Positions 25,212 through 33,285 of a stretch of 57,139 nucleotides of DNA are shown here, in pieces (the first letter of the stretch is position 1; every line of letters starts with the position of its first letter). This DNA is from Propionibacteriales bacterium (GTDB lineage Bacteria > Actinomycetota > Actinomycetes > Propionibacteriales > Nocardioidaceae): contig JAICMS010000003.1 in NCBI GenBank assembly GCA_025929075.1, positions 1 through 57,139 on the forward strand, read 5' to 3'. The notes beneath the pieces are model-generated. The model had not been told where the DNA came from. It ran no database searches and saw only the letters and a list, made by a program, of their open reading frames with translations. The translations under genes were made by a program, and so were the position numbers.

Positions 25212-26291
25212 ATGGGTTCGGTACGTGTAGCCATCGTCGGCGTCGGTAACTGCGCGACGTCGCTCATCCAGGGCGTCCACTACTACCAGGACGCCGACCC
25301 GAACGGCTCCGTGCCCGGGCTCATGCACGTCCAGTTCGGCGAGTACCACGTCAACGACATCGAGTTCGTCGCCGCGTTCGACGTCGATGCGAAGAAGGTC
25401 GGGTTCGACCTCGCCGACGCCACCACGGCCAGCGAGAACAACACGATCAAGATCTGCGACGTGCCGCCGACCGGTGTCATCGTGCAGCGCGGCCACACCC
25501 TGGATGGCCTGGGCAAGTACTACCGGGAGACGATCGACGAGAGCGACTCCGAACCGGTCGACGTCGTTCAGGTGCTCAAGGACACCAAGGCCGACGTGCT
25601 CGTGTCCTACCTGCCGGTGGGCTCCGATCAGGCCGACAAGTTCTACGCCCAGTGCGCGATCGACGCGAAGGTCGCGTTCGTCAACGCGCTGCCTGTCTTC
25701 ATCGCCTCCGACCCCGAGTGGGCCCAGAAGTTCGCCGACGCCGGCGTCCCGGTCGTGGGCGACGACATCAAGTCACAGGTGGGCGCGACGATCACCCACC
25801 GGGTGCTGGCCAAGCTGTTCGAGGACCGCGGCGTGGTGCTCGACCGCACCTACCAGCTCAACGTCGGCGGCAACATGGACTTCAAGAACATGCTCGAGCG
25901 CGAGCGGCTGGAGTCCAAGAAGCTCTCCAAGACCCAGTCGGTGACGTCCAACATCCACCACGACCTCGGTGCCAAGAACGTCCACATCGGACCGAGCGAC
26001 TACGTCCAGTGGCTCGACGACCGCAAGTGGGCCTACGTCCGGCTCGAGGGTCGCGCGTTCGGCAACGTCCCGCTCAACATGGAGTACAAGCTCGAGGTCT
26101 GGGACTCCCCGAACTCAGCCGGCATCATCATCGACGCGCTGCGGGCGGCCAAGATCGCCAAGGACCGCGGCATCGGCGGTGCGGTGCTGTCCGCATCGTC
26201 GTACCTAATGAAGTCTCCGCCGGTGCAGCGTCCCGACGACGAGGGCCGCGCCTGGGTCGAGGCCTTCATCCGCGGCGACGTCGACCGCTAA
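25212..26291 (+). CDS. ino1: Myo-inositol-3-phosphate synthase (Ino1)
   Basis: A 359-aa protein with an N-terminal Rossmann motif ([19 protein letters not shown]) and the inositol-1-phosphate synthase core ([52 protein letters not shown]). It converts glucose-6-phosphate to inositol phosphate, the entry point to mycothiol and phosphatidylinositol lipids. The ATG at 25212 has AATGAGGA upstream, and the gene is in an operon with the PadR regulator. A hairpin follows its stop. Confidence 0.96.
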   Translation: MGSVRVAIVGVGNCATSLIQGVHYYQDADPNGSVPGLMHVQFGEYHVNDIEFVAAFDVDAKKVGFDLADATTASENNTIKICDVPPTGVIVQRGHTLDGLGKYYRETIDESDSEPVDVVQVLKDTKADVLVSYLPVGSDQADKFYAQCAIDAKVAFVNALPVFIASDPEWAQKFADAGVPVVGDDIKSQVGATITHRVLAKLFEDRGVVLDRTYQLNVGGNMDFKNMLERERLESKKLSKTQSVTSNIHHDLGAKNVHIGPSDYVQWLDDRKWAYVRLEGRAFGNVPLNMEYKLEVWDSPNSAGIIIDALRAAKIAKDRGIGGAVLSASSYLMKSPPVQRPDDEGRAWVEAFIRGDVDR

Positions 26292-26308
26292 CCAACCTCC
26301 GCAGCCCA

Positions 26309-26389
26309 CGCCCCCCGCAATTGCCGGAAAGTGGCTGGACAAACCGGACGCCGGCCAGCCACTTTCCCGCAATTCGCGGAAGGGGGGCG
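26309..26389. repeat. 81-bp intergenic hairpin, family H copy 2
   Basis: An outer pair CGCCCCCC (26309-26316) with GGGGGGCG (26382-26389), and inner arms 26315-26338 with 26355-26379. The right arm matches the copy at 9944-9964 at 20 of 21 positions (CCACTTTCCCGCA then A or G, then TTCGCGG). It sits between ino1 and the MFS gene. Confidence 0.85.
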
Positions 26390-26408
26390 GTGGGACACTG
26401 GGCGAACG

Positions 26409-27716
26409 ATGCGATTCGTCGCCGCGCTGCGGCATCTGCTGAGGCAGCGGTGGTTCCGGCGGCTGTTCGCCGTCCGGGTCACCGGGCAGTTCGCCGACGG
26501 CTTCCTCCAGATCGCGCTGGCGTCGTTCGTGCTGTTCTCGCCCGAGCGGCAGCCGGACGCTCCGGCGATCGCCCTGGCGTTGACCGCGGTGCTGCTGCCC
26601 TACAGCGTTCTCGGACCCTTCGTCGGCGTCTTCCTCGACCGGTGGAGCCGGCGGCAGATACTCGTCGTCGCGAATCTTCTGCGGGCGCTGCCAGTCACCG
26701 CTGTGGCGGTCGAGGTGGCCCTCGACCGCACCTCGGCCGACCTCTTCGTGCTGATCCTGCTGGCGATGAGCGTCAACCGCTTCCTGCTCGCCGGCCTTTC
26801 GGCCTCGTTGCCGCACGTCGTGGAGCCGGAGGAGCTGGTGCTCGCCAACTCGGTGACGCCCACGACGGGGACGCTCGCCTTCTTCGCCGGCCTGGGCTGC
26901 GCGACGCTGCTGCGAGCGGGCCTGCCGGGACGCAGCACCGACGCGCTGATCGTTTTGATCGCCGTTATCGGTTACGTCGCCGCGGCCGGACTGGCAGCGC
27001 GCATGCCCCGCGACCTGCTCGGCCCCGACCGGCTCGCTGACTCCGAGACTGTGCCAGCGGCGCTGCACGACGTCGTCCGCGGCCTGCGGGACGGTCTGCA
27101 GCACCTGCACGAGCGGCCGATCGCGGCCCGGGCGTTAGCCGTCGTCGCCGCTCACCGATTCCTTTACGGCATCTGGATGGTCCTGACCGTCCTGCTGTAC
27201 CGCAACACGTTCTACGCACCACGCCAGAGCGGCGCGGCGCTCAACGCACTCGGCGTCGCGCTGGCGGCGGCCGGAGTCGGGTTCCTGCTCGCCGCGATTC
27301 TGACGCCAGTGGCGACCAGCCGGCTGATGCCGCAACGCTGGATCGTCGTGCTGCTCCTCGGCGCAGCCGTTGCGATGGTGCTGCCGGGAAGCCTGTTCGC
27401 ACAGCCCGCCATGGTGGCAACGGCACTCGTGCTCGGGCTCTCCGCGCAGAGCGTCAAGATCTGCGTGGACACCCTCGTCCAGACCGGCGTCGAAGACGAC
27501 TTCCGCGGCCGCGTCTTCGCGGTGTACGACGTCCTCTTCAACGTGATGTTCATCGCGGCCGCTGCCGTGGGGGCGCTGATCGTGCCGGCCGACGGCAGGT
27601 CCTACCTCGTCGTCGGACTGCTCGCCGCCGGCTATGCCGTGGCCGCCGGTTGGTACCAAACGCGGGCGGCTACTCAGTCGATGTCCCCGGTCTCGGTGCT
27701 GCCACGAGAGCGCTGA
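26409..27716 (+). CDS. Major facilitator superfamily transporter
   Basis: A 435-aa carrier with about 12 hydrophobic segments. It opens MRFVAALRHLL and has the MFS loop with the VFLDRWSRRQILVVANLLRALPV pattern (D-x-x-x-R-R/K) between helices 2 and 3. It belongs with the MFS-3/enterobactin exporter-type group; the substrate is unknown. A longer frame begins at 26331, but the first 26 codons are translated hairpin repeat, so the ATG at 26409 is preferred. The position between ino1 and pcnA is conserved in Streptomyces. Confidence 0.85.
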   Translation: MRFVAALRHLLRQRWFRRLFAVRVTGQFADGFLQIALASFVLFSPERQPDAPAIALALTAVLLPYSVLGPFVGVFLDRWSRRQILVVANLLRALPVTAVAVEVALDRTSADLFVLILLAMSVNRFLLAGLSASLPHVVEPEELVLANSVTPTTGTLAFFAGLGCATLLRAGLPGRSTDALIVLIAVIGYVAAAGLAARMPRDLLGPDRLADSETVPAALHDVVRGLRDGLQHLHERPIAARALAVVAAHRFLYGIWMVLTVLLYRNTFYAPRQSGAALNALGVALAAAGVGFLLAAILTPVATSRLMPQRWIVVLLLGAAVAMVLPGSLFAQPAMVATALVLGLSAQSVKICVDTLVQTGVEDDFRGRVFAVYDVLFNVMFIAAAAVGALIVPADGRSYLVVGLLAAGYAVAAGWYQTRAATQSMSPVSVLPRER

Positions 27717-27751
27717 CCGCGCCGCCGACGGCTAGCTGAGCCGCCCAGCCC

Positions 27752-29197
27752 CTAGTGCTGACGATCGGCCCACCAGGCGAGTAGATCCTCGCGCGCTCGC
27801 TCCGCACCGAGCGGTCCTTCGTCGAGGCGAAGCTCAAGCAGGTAGCGGTAGGCCTCACCGACCGTCGGCCCCGGCGCGATCCCGAGGATGTCCATGATCT
27901 GGCGGCCGTCGAGGTCCGGCCGCATGGCCGCGAGCTCCTCGTCAGCGGCCAGCCGCTCGATCCGGGCCTCGAGGTCGTCGTAGGTTCGCCGCAACCGCTC
28001 CGCCTTGGCGGCGTTCCGGGTCGTGCAGTCGGCGCGGGTCAGCACATGGAGCCGGTCGAGGAGCGGGCCGGCGTCGCGGACGTAGCGCCGCACTGCCGAG
28101 TCGGTCCACTCACCGCTGCCGTAGCCGTGAAAGCGCAGATGCAGCTCGACAAGCCGAGAGACGCCGTCGACCTGCTCCCGCGAGAAGCGCAACGACTGCA
28201 GACGCTTGCGGGCCATCTTGGCTCCGACCGTGTCGTGGTGGTGGAACGTCACGGTGCCACCGGCCGCGAACCTCCGGGTCTTCGGCTTCCCGATGTCGTG
28301 CAGCAGAGCCGCCAGCCGGGTGATCAGGTCCGGCCCGCCGTCCGGCAGACGGTCCTCAAGCGCGATCGCCTGCTCCAGCACGATCAGGCTGTGCTCGTAG
28401 ACGTCCTTGTGGCGATGGTGCTCGTCGCGCTCCAGCCGCAGCGCCGGCAGCTCCGGCAGCACCCGATCCGCCAGCCCGGAGTCCACGAGCAGGGCGAGCC
28501 CCGGTCGCGGGCGGTCCGCCAGGAGCAGCTTGACCAGCTCGTCGCGGACCCGCTCGGCGGACACGATCTCGATGCGGCCGGCCATCGCGCGGATCGCGCC
28601 CACCACCTCGGGGGCGACCTTGAACCCGAGCTGCGCGGCGAACCTCGCCGCTCGCATCATCCGCAGTGGGTCGTCGGTGAACGACTCCTCCGGCGTCGAC
28701 GGCGTCCGCAGCACTGCCGCTGCGAGGTCGTCGAGCCCACCGAAAAGGTCGACGAACCTGCGCTCTGGCAGCTCGACAGCCATCGCGTTGACGGTGAAGT
28801 CCCGGCGACCGAGGTCGCCGGCCAGCGAGTCGCCGAAGATGACGTCCGGCTTCCGCGAGTCCGGGTCGTACGCGTCGCTGCGGTACGTCGTGATCTCTAG
28901 CCGGTGCTCGCCGATCTGAGCGCCGATCGTGCCGAAGTCCCGACCCACGTCCCACGTCGCGTCGACGGCGCCGCGCAAACATGCCTCGATCTGCTCCGGT
29001 CGAGCCGAGGTCGCGAAGTCGAGGTCCGTCCCCAGCCGGCCCAGCAGCGCGTCTCGGACCGACCCCCCCACCAGCGCGATCTCGTGACCGGCCGCCGCAA
29101 ACCGCTCGGCCACCGCGTCGACCACCGGCGCCGCCCGGACGAGCTCGCGCACGGCCGTGCGCTGGACGTCGCTCAACGACCGCCGGCTGTCGGACAC
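27752..29197 (-). CDS. CCA-adding tRNA nucleotidyltransferase
   Basis: A 481-aa protein of the class II polA superfamily: GGSVRDALLGR (44-54), the DxD metal pair in LGTDLDFAT (58-60), ARFAAQLGF and ERVRDELVKLL in the neck, and an HD domain with LLHDIGKPK. It adds or repairs 3' CCA on tRNA, which this genome needs because its tRNA-Ile gene lacks CCA. The GTG at 29197 is preceded by TAAGGT (minus strand, 29206-29211) 8 nt upstream, consistent with a leaderless message. Corresponds to Rv3907c (pcnA) and divergent from DUF6049. Confidence 0.93.
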   Translation of the reverse strand: MSDSRRSLSDVQRTAVRELVRAAPVVDAVAERFAAAGHEIALVGGSVRDALLGRLGTDLDFATSARPEQIEACLRGAVDATWDVGRDFGTIGAQIGEHRLEITTYRSDAYDPDSRKPDVIFGDSLAGDLGRRDFTVNAMAVELPERRFVDLFGGLDDLAAAVLRTPSTPEESFTDDPLRMMRAARFAAQLGFKVAPEVVGAIRAMAGRIEIVSAERVRDELVKLLLADRPRPGLALLVDSGLADRVLPELPALRLERDEHHRHKDVYEHSLIVLEQAIALEDRLPDGGPDLITRLAALLHDIGKPKTRRFAAGGTVTFHHHDTVGAKMARKRLQSLRFSREQVDGVSRLVELHLRFHGYGSGEWTDSAVRRYVRDAGPLLDRLHVLTRADCTTRNAAKAERLRRTYDDLEARIERLAADEELAAMRPDLDGRQIMDILGIAPGPTVGEAYRYLLELRLDEGPLGAERAREDLLAWWADRQH

Positions 29198-29253
29198 GAT
29201 CCACCACCTTATGGGTGCCGGTTCGGGTCGTGGGTGCGGACGCCTCGGCCCAC

Positions 29254-29259
29254 TAGGCT
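29254..29259 (+). promoter_or_regulatory. -10 element upstream of a short leaderless frame and DUF6049
   Basis: TAGGCT, separated by 6 nt (CAGACC) from a GTG at 29266. No good -35 at 17-18 bp is visible. It is the likely promoter of the DUF6049-murJ run. Confidence 0.5.
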
Positions 29260-29265
29260 CAGACC

Positions 29266-29295
29266 GTGATTCGACAGGCCGGGGGGAGTCGGTAG
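29266..29295 (+). CDS. Possible leaderless upstream peptide (9 aa)
   Basis: GTG at 29266 opens nine codons (MIRQAGGSR) and ends TAG at 29293-29295, two bases before the GTG of DUF6049 at 29298. Spacing from TAGGCT to the GTG is what leaderless actinobacterial messages show. The codons also contain the GGGGGAG that would serve as ribosome-binding site for DUF6049, so translation of the peptide could affect that of the next gene. Too short to be judged by composition. Confidence 0.3.
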   Translation: MIRQAGGSR

Positions 29296-29297
29296 TC

Positions 29298-31439
29298 GTG
29301 TCCGGCTCGTCGGCGCCGCCTCAGCGGTTGCTGCGCCGCCTCGGCGTGGCGAGCTGTGGTTTGGCGGTTCTGGTCGCCATCGTCTCACTGGTCGCGGTCC
29401 CGCCGTCGTACGGCGACAGCCTCGGCCCACAACGCGCAGCCGGACCGGGCAAGCTCCAGGTGACGATCGACACTGTGTCTCCCGCGGCGCTGAGACCGGG
29501 CGACGAGCTCCAGCTCACCGGCACGGTCACGAACCCGGACAAGATCGAGTGGCTCGACGCCCAGGTCTACCTGCTGATCTCGCCCGACCCCGCGACGACG
29601 CTGGACGGACTGCAGCAGTTCGCCGCCGTGCCCGACGACGTCGGGTTCGGGACGACGATCGTGACGTTCGGCCTGTTCGATCAGATCGGCGACCTGCCGC
29701 CCGGCGCCGAGTCCGGTTACGTGCTCACGATCCCTTACGACCAGCTGCCGATCAGCGGCGCGCCCGGCGTCTACCACGTCGGGGTCAGCGTCCTGGCCGG
29801 CACCCGCCAGGGCCGCGACATCAACTCCGACGGCCGCGCCGACACGCTCGTCCCGCTGCTGCCCAAGACACCGCCCGCCCGGTCGGCCAAGTCGGTCGTG
29901 CTGCTGCCGATCACAGCGCCGGTGAAGCGCCTCCCCGACGGCGCTTTCCTCGACGACACCCTCGCGCACTCCCTCGCCTTCGGCGGCCGACTCCGCAACC
30001 TGCTCAGCTTCGCCCAGGCCGCCCCGCCGAAGAGCGTCCAAGTGGTGATCGATCCCGCCGTACTGGCCGCCATCCAGGCGATGAGCCAGGGGTACGTCGT
30101 CCGCAGCCTCGCCGACGTGGCGGCCGGCACCAAGGGCACGCCCGGCACCGGCCGAGCCGACGCCGTCACGTGGCTGGCCGACTGGCGCGAACTGCGGGCG
30201 CGGACAACCGTGCTGATGCTGCCGTGGGGGGCCCCTGCGGTGAACTCGCTGGTCTCTCACCGTCTGGGCGGAGTAGCCCGCGCCGGCGTGGCGGCCAGCC
30301 GGCACTACGCGAGCATCACGCGGCTCAACGCGTTGGTCGCTGGCTGGCAGGCCACCAGCCGGACCACGCCGCGGTCCTTGACGCTGCTGCAACGGGCCGG
30401 GACCACCCTGCAGATTCTTTCACCCGCCAATCTGCCCGACCTTCAGCCTGCTGCCGGCCGCTCGACGCCACCCAGCGTGGTCTCCATCCCGCGACCACAC
30501 GGGTCGGTGCCGGTGCTTGTCGCCAGTCGCTCGCTGGCGGGACAGCACGTCACCCACAGCACCACCGCTCTGCAACTGCGTCAGGAACTGGTCGCCGACG
30601 CCACGGTCCGGGCGCTGTCCGGCATCGCCCACCCCGGTCTGACGGTCCTGGGCCTGCCCTTCAACTGGAACCCGGGGCCGGGCGCCGCCGGTGTGGGGCT
30701 CGACGCCGCCTTCCGGCTACCGGTGCTCGCCGGCCGGCTGGCCACCAAGGTCGTCTCGCACGGCAGTGTCGACTACACGGGCACCGTGCGGGCGCCGGTC
30801 ACCCGACAGCCTGGACTCTCGTCGGACCTCTTCGCCGCCATCCGGCGGCTCCGCGGCACGGGGACGACGTTCTCCTCGATCCTGTCCGGCTCAGACCGCG
30901 CCGGGATCACCTTCCAGCGACACCTCGCCGAGTCCGGATCCAACGCCTGGCGGTGGGCGCCTTTCCTCGGCATCTCGCTGACGAACGCCCAGGCGGACGC
31001 CGACGCCCGCAAGATCAGACACGTCACAGTGACAGGCCCGCCTTTCGTGGCGATGTCGAGCAACTCCGGCAGGTTCGCCATCACGGTGTCCAACGGACTG
31101 CGCAGTGAGGTGACGGTCCGCTTGGACGTCACCGCCCAGGACCCGGCGCTGCGCTTCGGTCCGTTGGACAAGGTGGTGCTGGCGCCTGGCCAGCGCCGCG
31201 ACATCCAGGTGATCGGCACCGCCAAGGGGAGCGGCATCACCGCCGTCCAGGCGCAGTTGGCCACTCCGCAGGGCCACCCGTTCGGCAAGCCCTGGCGGTT
31301 CGACGTCCGCACCACAGAGATCGGGCTGGTCATCTGGGGTGTGATGGGGGTGGGGGCGGCGGTCCTCTTCGTCACTGCGGGTTTCCGGATCGTCAGGCGG
31401 ATCCGAGGGGGCTGGCGCCGGCGGGGAGCCGAAGGCTGA
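29298..31439 (+). CDS. DUF6049 family secreted/membrane-anchored protein
   Basis: A 713-aa protein: a signal sequence (RLLRRLGVASCGLAVLVAIVSLVAV), a large extracytoplasmic part beginning with an Ig-like beta domain (LQVTIDTVSPAALRPGDELQLTGTVTN), a central domain, a second beta-sandwich near 590-690, a C-terminal membrane helix (IGLVIWGVMGVGAAVLFVTAGF) and a basic tail. It corresponds to Rv3909, always next to murJ, so an accessory role in lipid II flipping or wall growth is likely but unproven. GTG at 29298 with GGGGGAG about 9 nt upstream. Its TGA overlaps the murJ ATG (TGATG). Confidence 0.85.
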   Translation: MSGSSAPPQRLLRRLGVASCGLAVLVAIVSLVAVPPSYGDSLGPQRAAGPGKLQVTIDTVSPAALRPGDELQLTGTVTNPDKIEWLDAQVYLLISPDPATTLDGLQQFAAVPDDVGFGTTIVTFGLFDQIGDLPPGAESGYVLTIPYDQLPISGAPGVYHVGVSVLAGTRQGRDINSDGRADTLVPLLPKTPPARSAKSVVLLPITAPVKRLPDGAFLDDTLAHSLAFGGRLRNLLSFAQAAPPKSVQVVIDPAVLAAIQAMSQGYVVRSLADVAAGTKGTPGTGRADAVTWLADWRELRARTTVLMLPWGAPAVNSLVSHRLGGVARAGVAASRHYASITRLNALVAGWQATSRTTPRSLTLLQRAGTTLQILSPANLPDLQPAAGRSTPPSVVSIPRPHGSVPVLVASRSLAGQHVTHSTTALQLRQELVADATVRALSGIAHPGLTVLGLPFNWNPGPGAAGVGLDAAFRLPVLAGRLATKVVSHGSVDYTGTVRAPVTRQPGLSSDLFAAIRRLRGTGTTFSSILSGSDRAGITFQRHLAESGSNAWRWAPFLGISLTNAQADADARKIRHVTVTGPPFVAMSSNSGRFAITVSNGLRSEVTVRLDVTAQDPALRFGPLDKVVLAPGQRRDIQVIGTAKGSGITAVQAQLATPQGHPFGKPWRFDVRTTEIGLVIWGVMGVGAAVLFVTAGFRIVRRIRGGWRRRGAEG

Positions 31440-33109
31440 TGGGCCGATCCGACTCCTCCGGAGTCCTGTCCGCCAGCACCGTGATGGCCGCGGGCACCAT
31501 CGTCTCGCGGATCACCGGGTTCGTGCGAAGTGCCCTGCTGGCGGCGGCGATCGGGCTGACCACTGCACACGCCGACCTCTTCAACGTGCCCAACACCATT
31601 CCCAACAGCCTTTACATCCTGGTCGCCGGGGGCATCTTCAACGCCGTACTGGTGCCGCAGCTCGTCCGGGCGATGCGCAACGACCCCGACGGCGGTGACG
31701 CCTACGCCAACCGGGTGATCAGTCTGGGCGCGATCGTGCTTGCCGGTGTCACCGCGCTGCTCATCGTCATCGCACCCCTGCTGCTGCGGCTGTTCGTGAG
31801 CGGCGAGTACTTCGCCGACCCCGACCTTGCCGGGGAGCAGAGCTCAATGATCGCCTTCGCCAGGTTGTGTCTGCCACAGATCTTCTTCTACGGCATGTAC
31901 GTGCTGATCGGCCAGATCCTCAACGCTCGTGGCCGGTTCGGGCCGATGATGTGGGCCCCGATCGCAAACAATCTGGTGGCGATCGGAACGATCGCGATCT
32001 ATTTGGTGGCGTACGCCGACAGGCCGGCCACGGGTGCCTACACCGCTGGACAGGAGGCGCTCCTCGGCGTCGGCTCCACTGTCGGTATCGCCCTGCAGGC
32101 ACTTCTCCTGTTGCCCTACCTCAGGCAGACGGGGTTCGTCGTGAGGCCGCGGCTGGACTTCCGCGGGACCGGGCTCGGCCACACCTTGCGGCTGGGGCTC
32201 TGGACGATCGGCTTCGTGATCGTCAACCAGATCGCCTTCTTTGTGATGACGCATCGGGCGACCTCGGCCACCGCCGACAGCACCCATGGAGCCGGCTACT
32301 CGGTCTACGCCAGTGCCTTCCTGCTGACCCAGGTACCGCATTCGATCGTCACCGTGTCGCTGGCGACCGCGACGATCCCGCTGGTTTCCCGGCTCGCCGC
32401 CGAAGGCCGGCTCGGCGAGCTCTCCGCAGAGCTGTCGCGCACGCTTGAACTCGTCCTGGTGGTGATCGTCCCGGTCGCCGTCGGCCTGCTGGTCCTCGGG
32501 CCGGCGATGGCCACTGTGGTGTTCGGCTGGGGCGCAGCCGCCGGCCACACCACGAGCCTGGGTACGACGTTGATCGCCTTCGCTCCCGGGACGTTGCTGT
32601 TCAGCATGCACTACGTGATGCTCCGCGGCTTCTACGCGATCGAGGACACCAAAACGCCGTTTCTGATCCAGTCGCTGGTGGCTGCCGTCAACATCGCGCT
32701 GGCCATCGGACTGACCCTCATCGTGTCGCCGGACCTGGTCGCGCCGATGCTCGCGCTGGCGTACGGCGCCAGCTATGCCGCCGGCGCCACGGCATCGGCC
32801 ATCGTGCTCTCAAGTCGGCTGGGCGGGTTCGGCGGTCACCCGCTGGTGCGGTTCGTCGTACGAGTAACCGTGGCGTCGCTGCCGGCAGCAGCGGTGGCGT
32901 GGCTGGTGGTGCGCGTGCTGGGCGCCGCGGGCTTCGCCGTCACCAGCCGGGGAGACGCCGTGGTCCTCATCTGCTGCGGTGGGCTCGCCGGAGGCGGCGT
33001 CTACCTCCTGTTGGCGCGGCTGATGCATATCAGCGAGATCACCAGCCTGGTGCGCCTGCTCGTCGGTCGGGCGGTCGGCCGTCGCCCACCCGCGGCGAGC
33101 GAGTCCTGA
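31439..33109 (+). CDS. murJ: MurJ-type lipid II flippase (MviN)
   Basis: A 556-aa polytopic protein with about 14 hydrophobic segments and the MOP/MurJ opening (ASTVMAAGTIVSRITGFVRSALLAAAIG, then ADLFNVPNTIPN). Other conserved runs are LNARGRFGPMMWAPIANN and MLRGFYAIEDTKTPF. It moves lipid II across the membrane for peptidoglycan synthesis. In Mycobacterium the same protein carries a C-terminal pseudokinase and extracellular domain; here it stops after the membrane part, and those domains are encoded by the next gene. Confidence 0.95.
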   Translation: MGRSDSSGVLSASTVMAAGTIVSRITGFVRSALLAAAIGLTTAHADLFNVPNTIPNSLYILVAGGIFNAVLVPQLVRAMRNDPDGGDAYANRVISLGAIVLAGVTALLIVIAPLLLRLFVSGEYFADPDLAGEQSSMIAFARLCLPQIFFYGMYVLIGQILNARGRFGPMMWAPIANNLVAIGTIAIYLVAYADRPATGAYTAGQEALLGVGSTVGIALQALLLLPYLRQTGFVVRPRLDFRGTGLGHTLRLGLWTIGFVIVNQIAFFVMTHRATSATADSTHGAGYSVYASAFLLTQVPHSIVTVSLATATIPLVSRLAAEGRLGELSAELSRTLELVLVVIVPVAVGLLVLGPAMATVVFGWGAAAGHTTSLGTTLIAFAPGTLLFSMHYVMLRGFYAIEDTKTPFLIQSLVAAVNIALAIGLTLIVSPDLVAPMLALAYGASYAAGATASAIVLSSRLGGFGGHPLVRFVVRVTVASLPAAAVAWLVVRVLGAAGFAVTSRGDAVVLICCGGLAGGGVYLLLARLMHISEITSLVRLLVGRAVGRRPPAASES

Positions 33110-33285
33110 CCTCACCCAGACCTTCCTTGCGTCCTGCAACCAGAGCGCGATAGCGCCCCGCCTGCAGGACGTTGGTGAGAGAAAGCGCCGAAGTAATGGA
33201 GAAGTTCGGCTCCTGCCAGCGCCTACGATTGACCGGAACGGGAACAACCACTCCTCGAGGGGAGCGCTGGCAAGGCGGGAGGGAA

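Noticed and set aside
33228-33265. ECF-sigma promoter (GGAAC) before the pseudokinase gene
   Set aside because: GGAAC occurs, but no fitting -10 (CGTC or GTT) follows at 16-18 bp.
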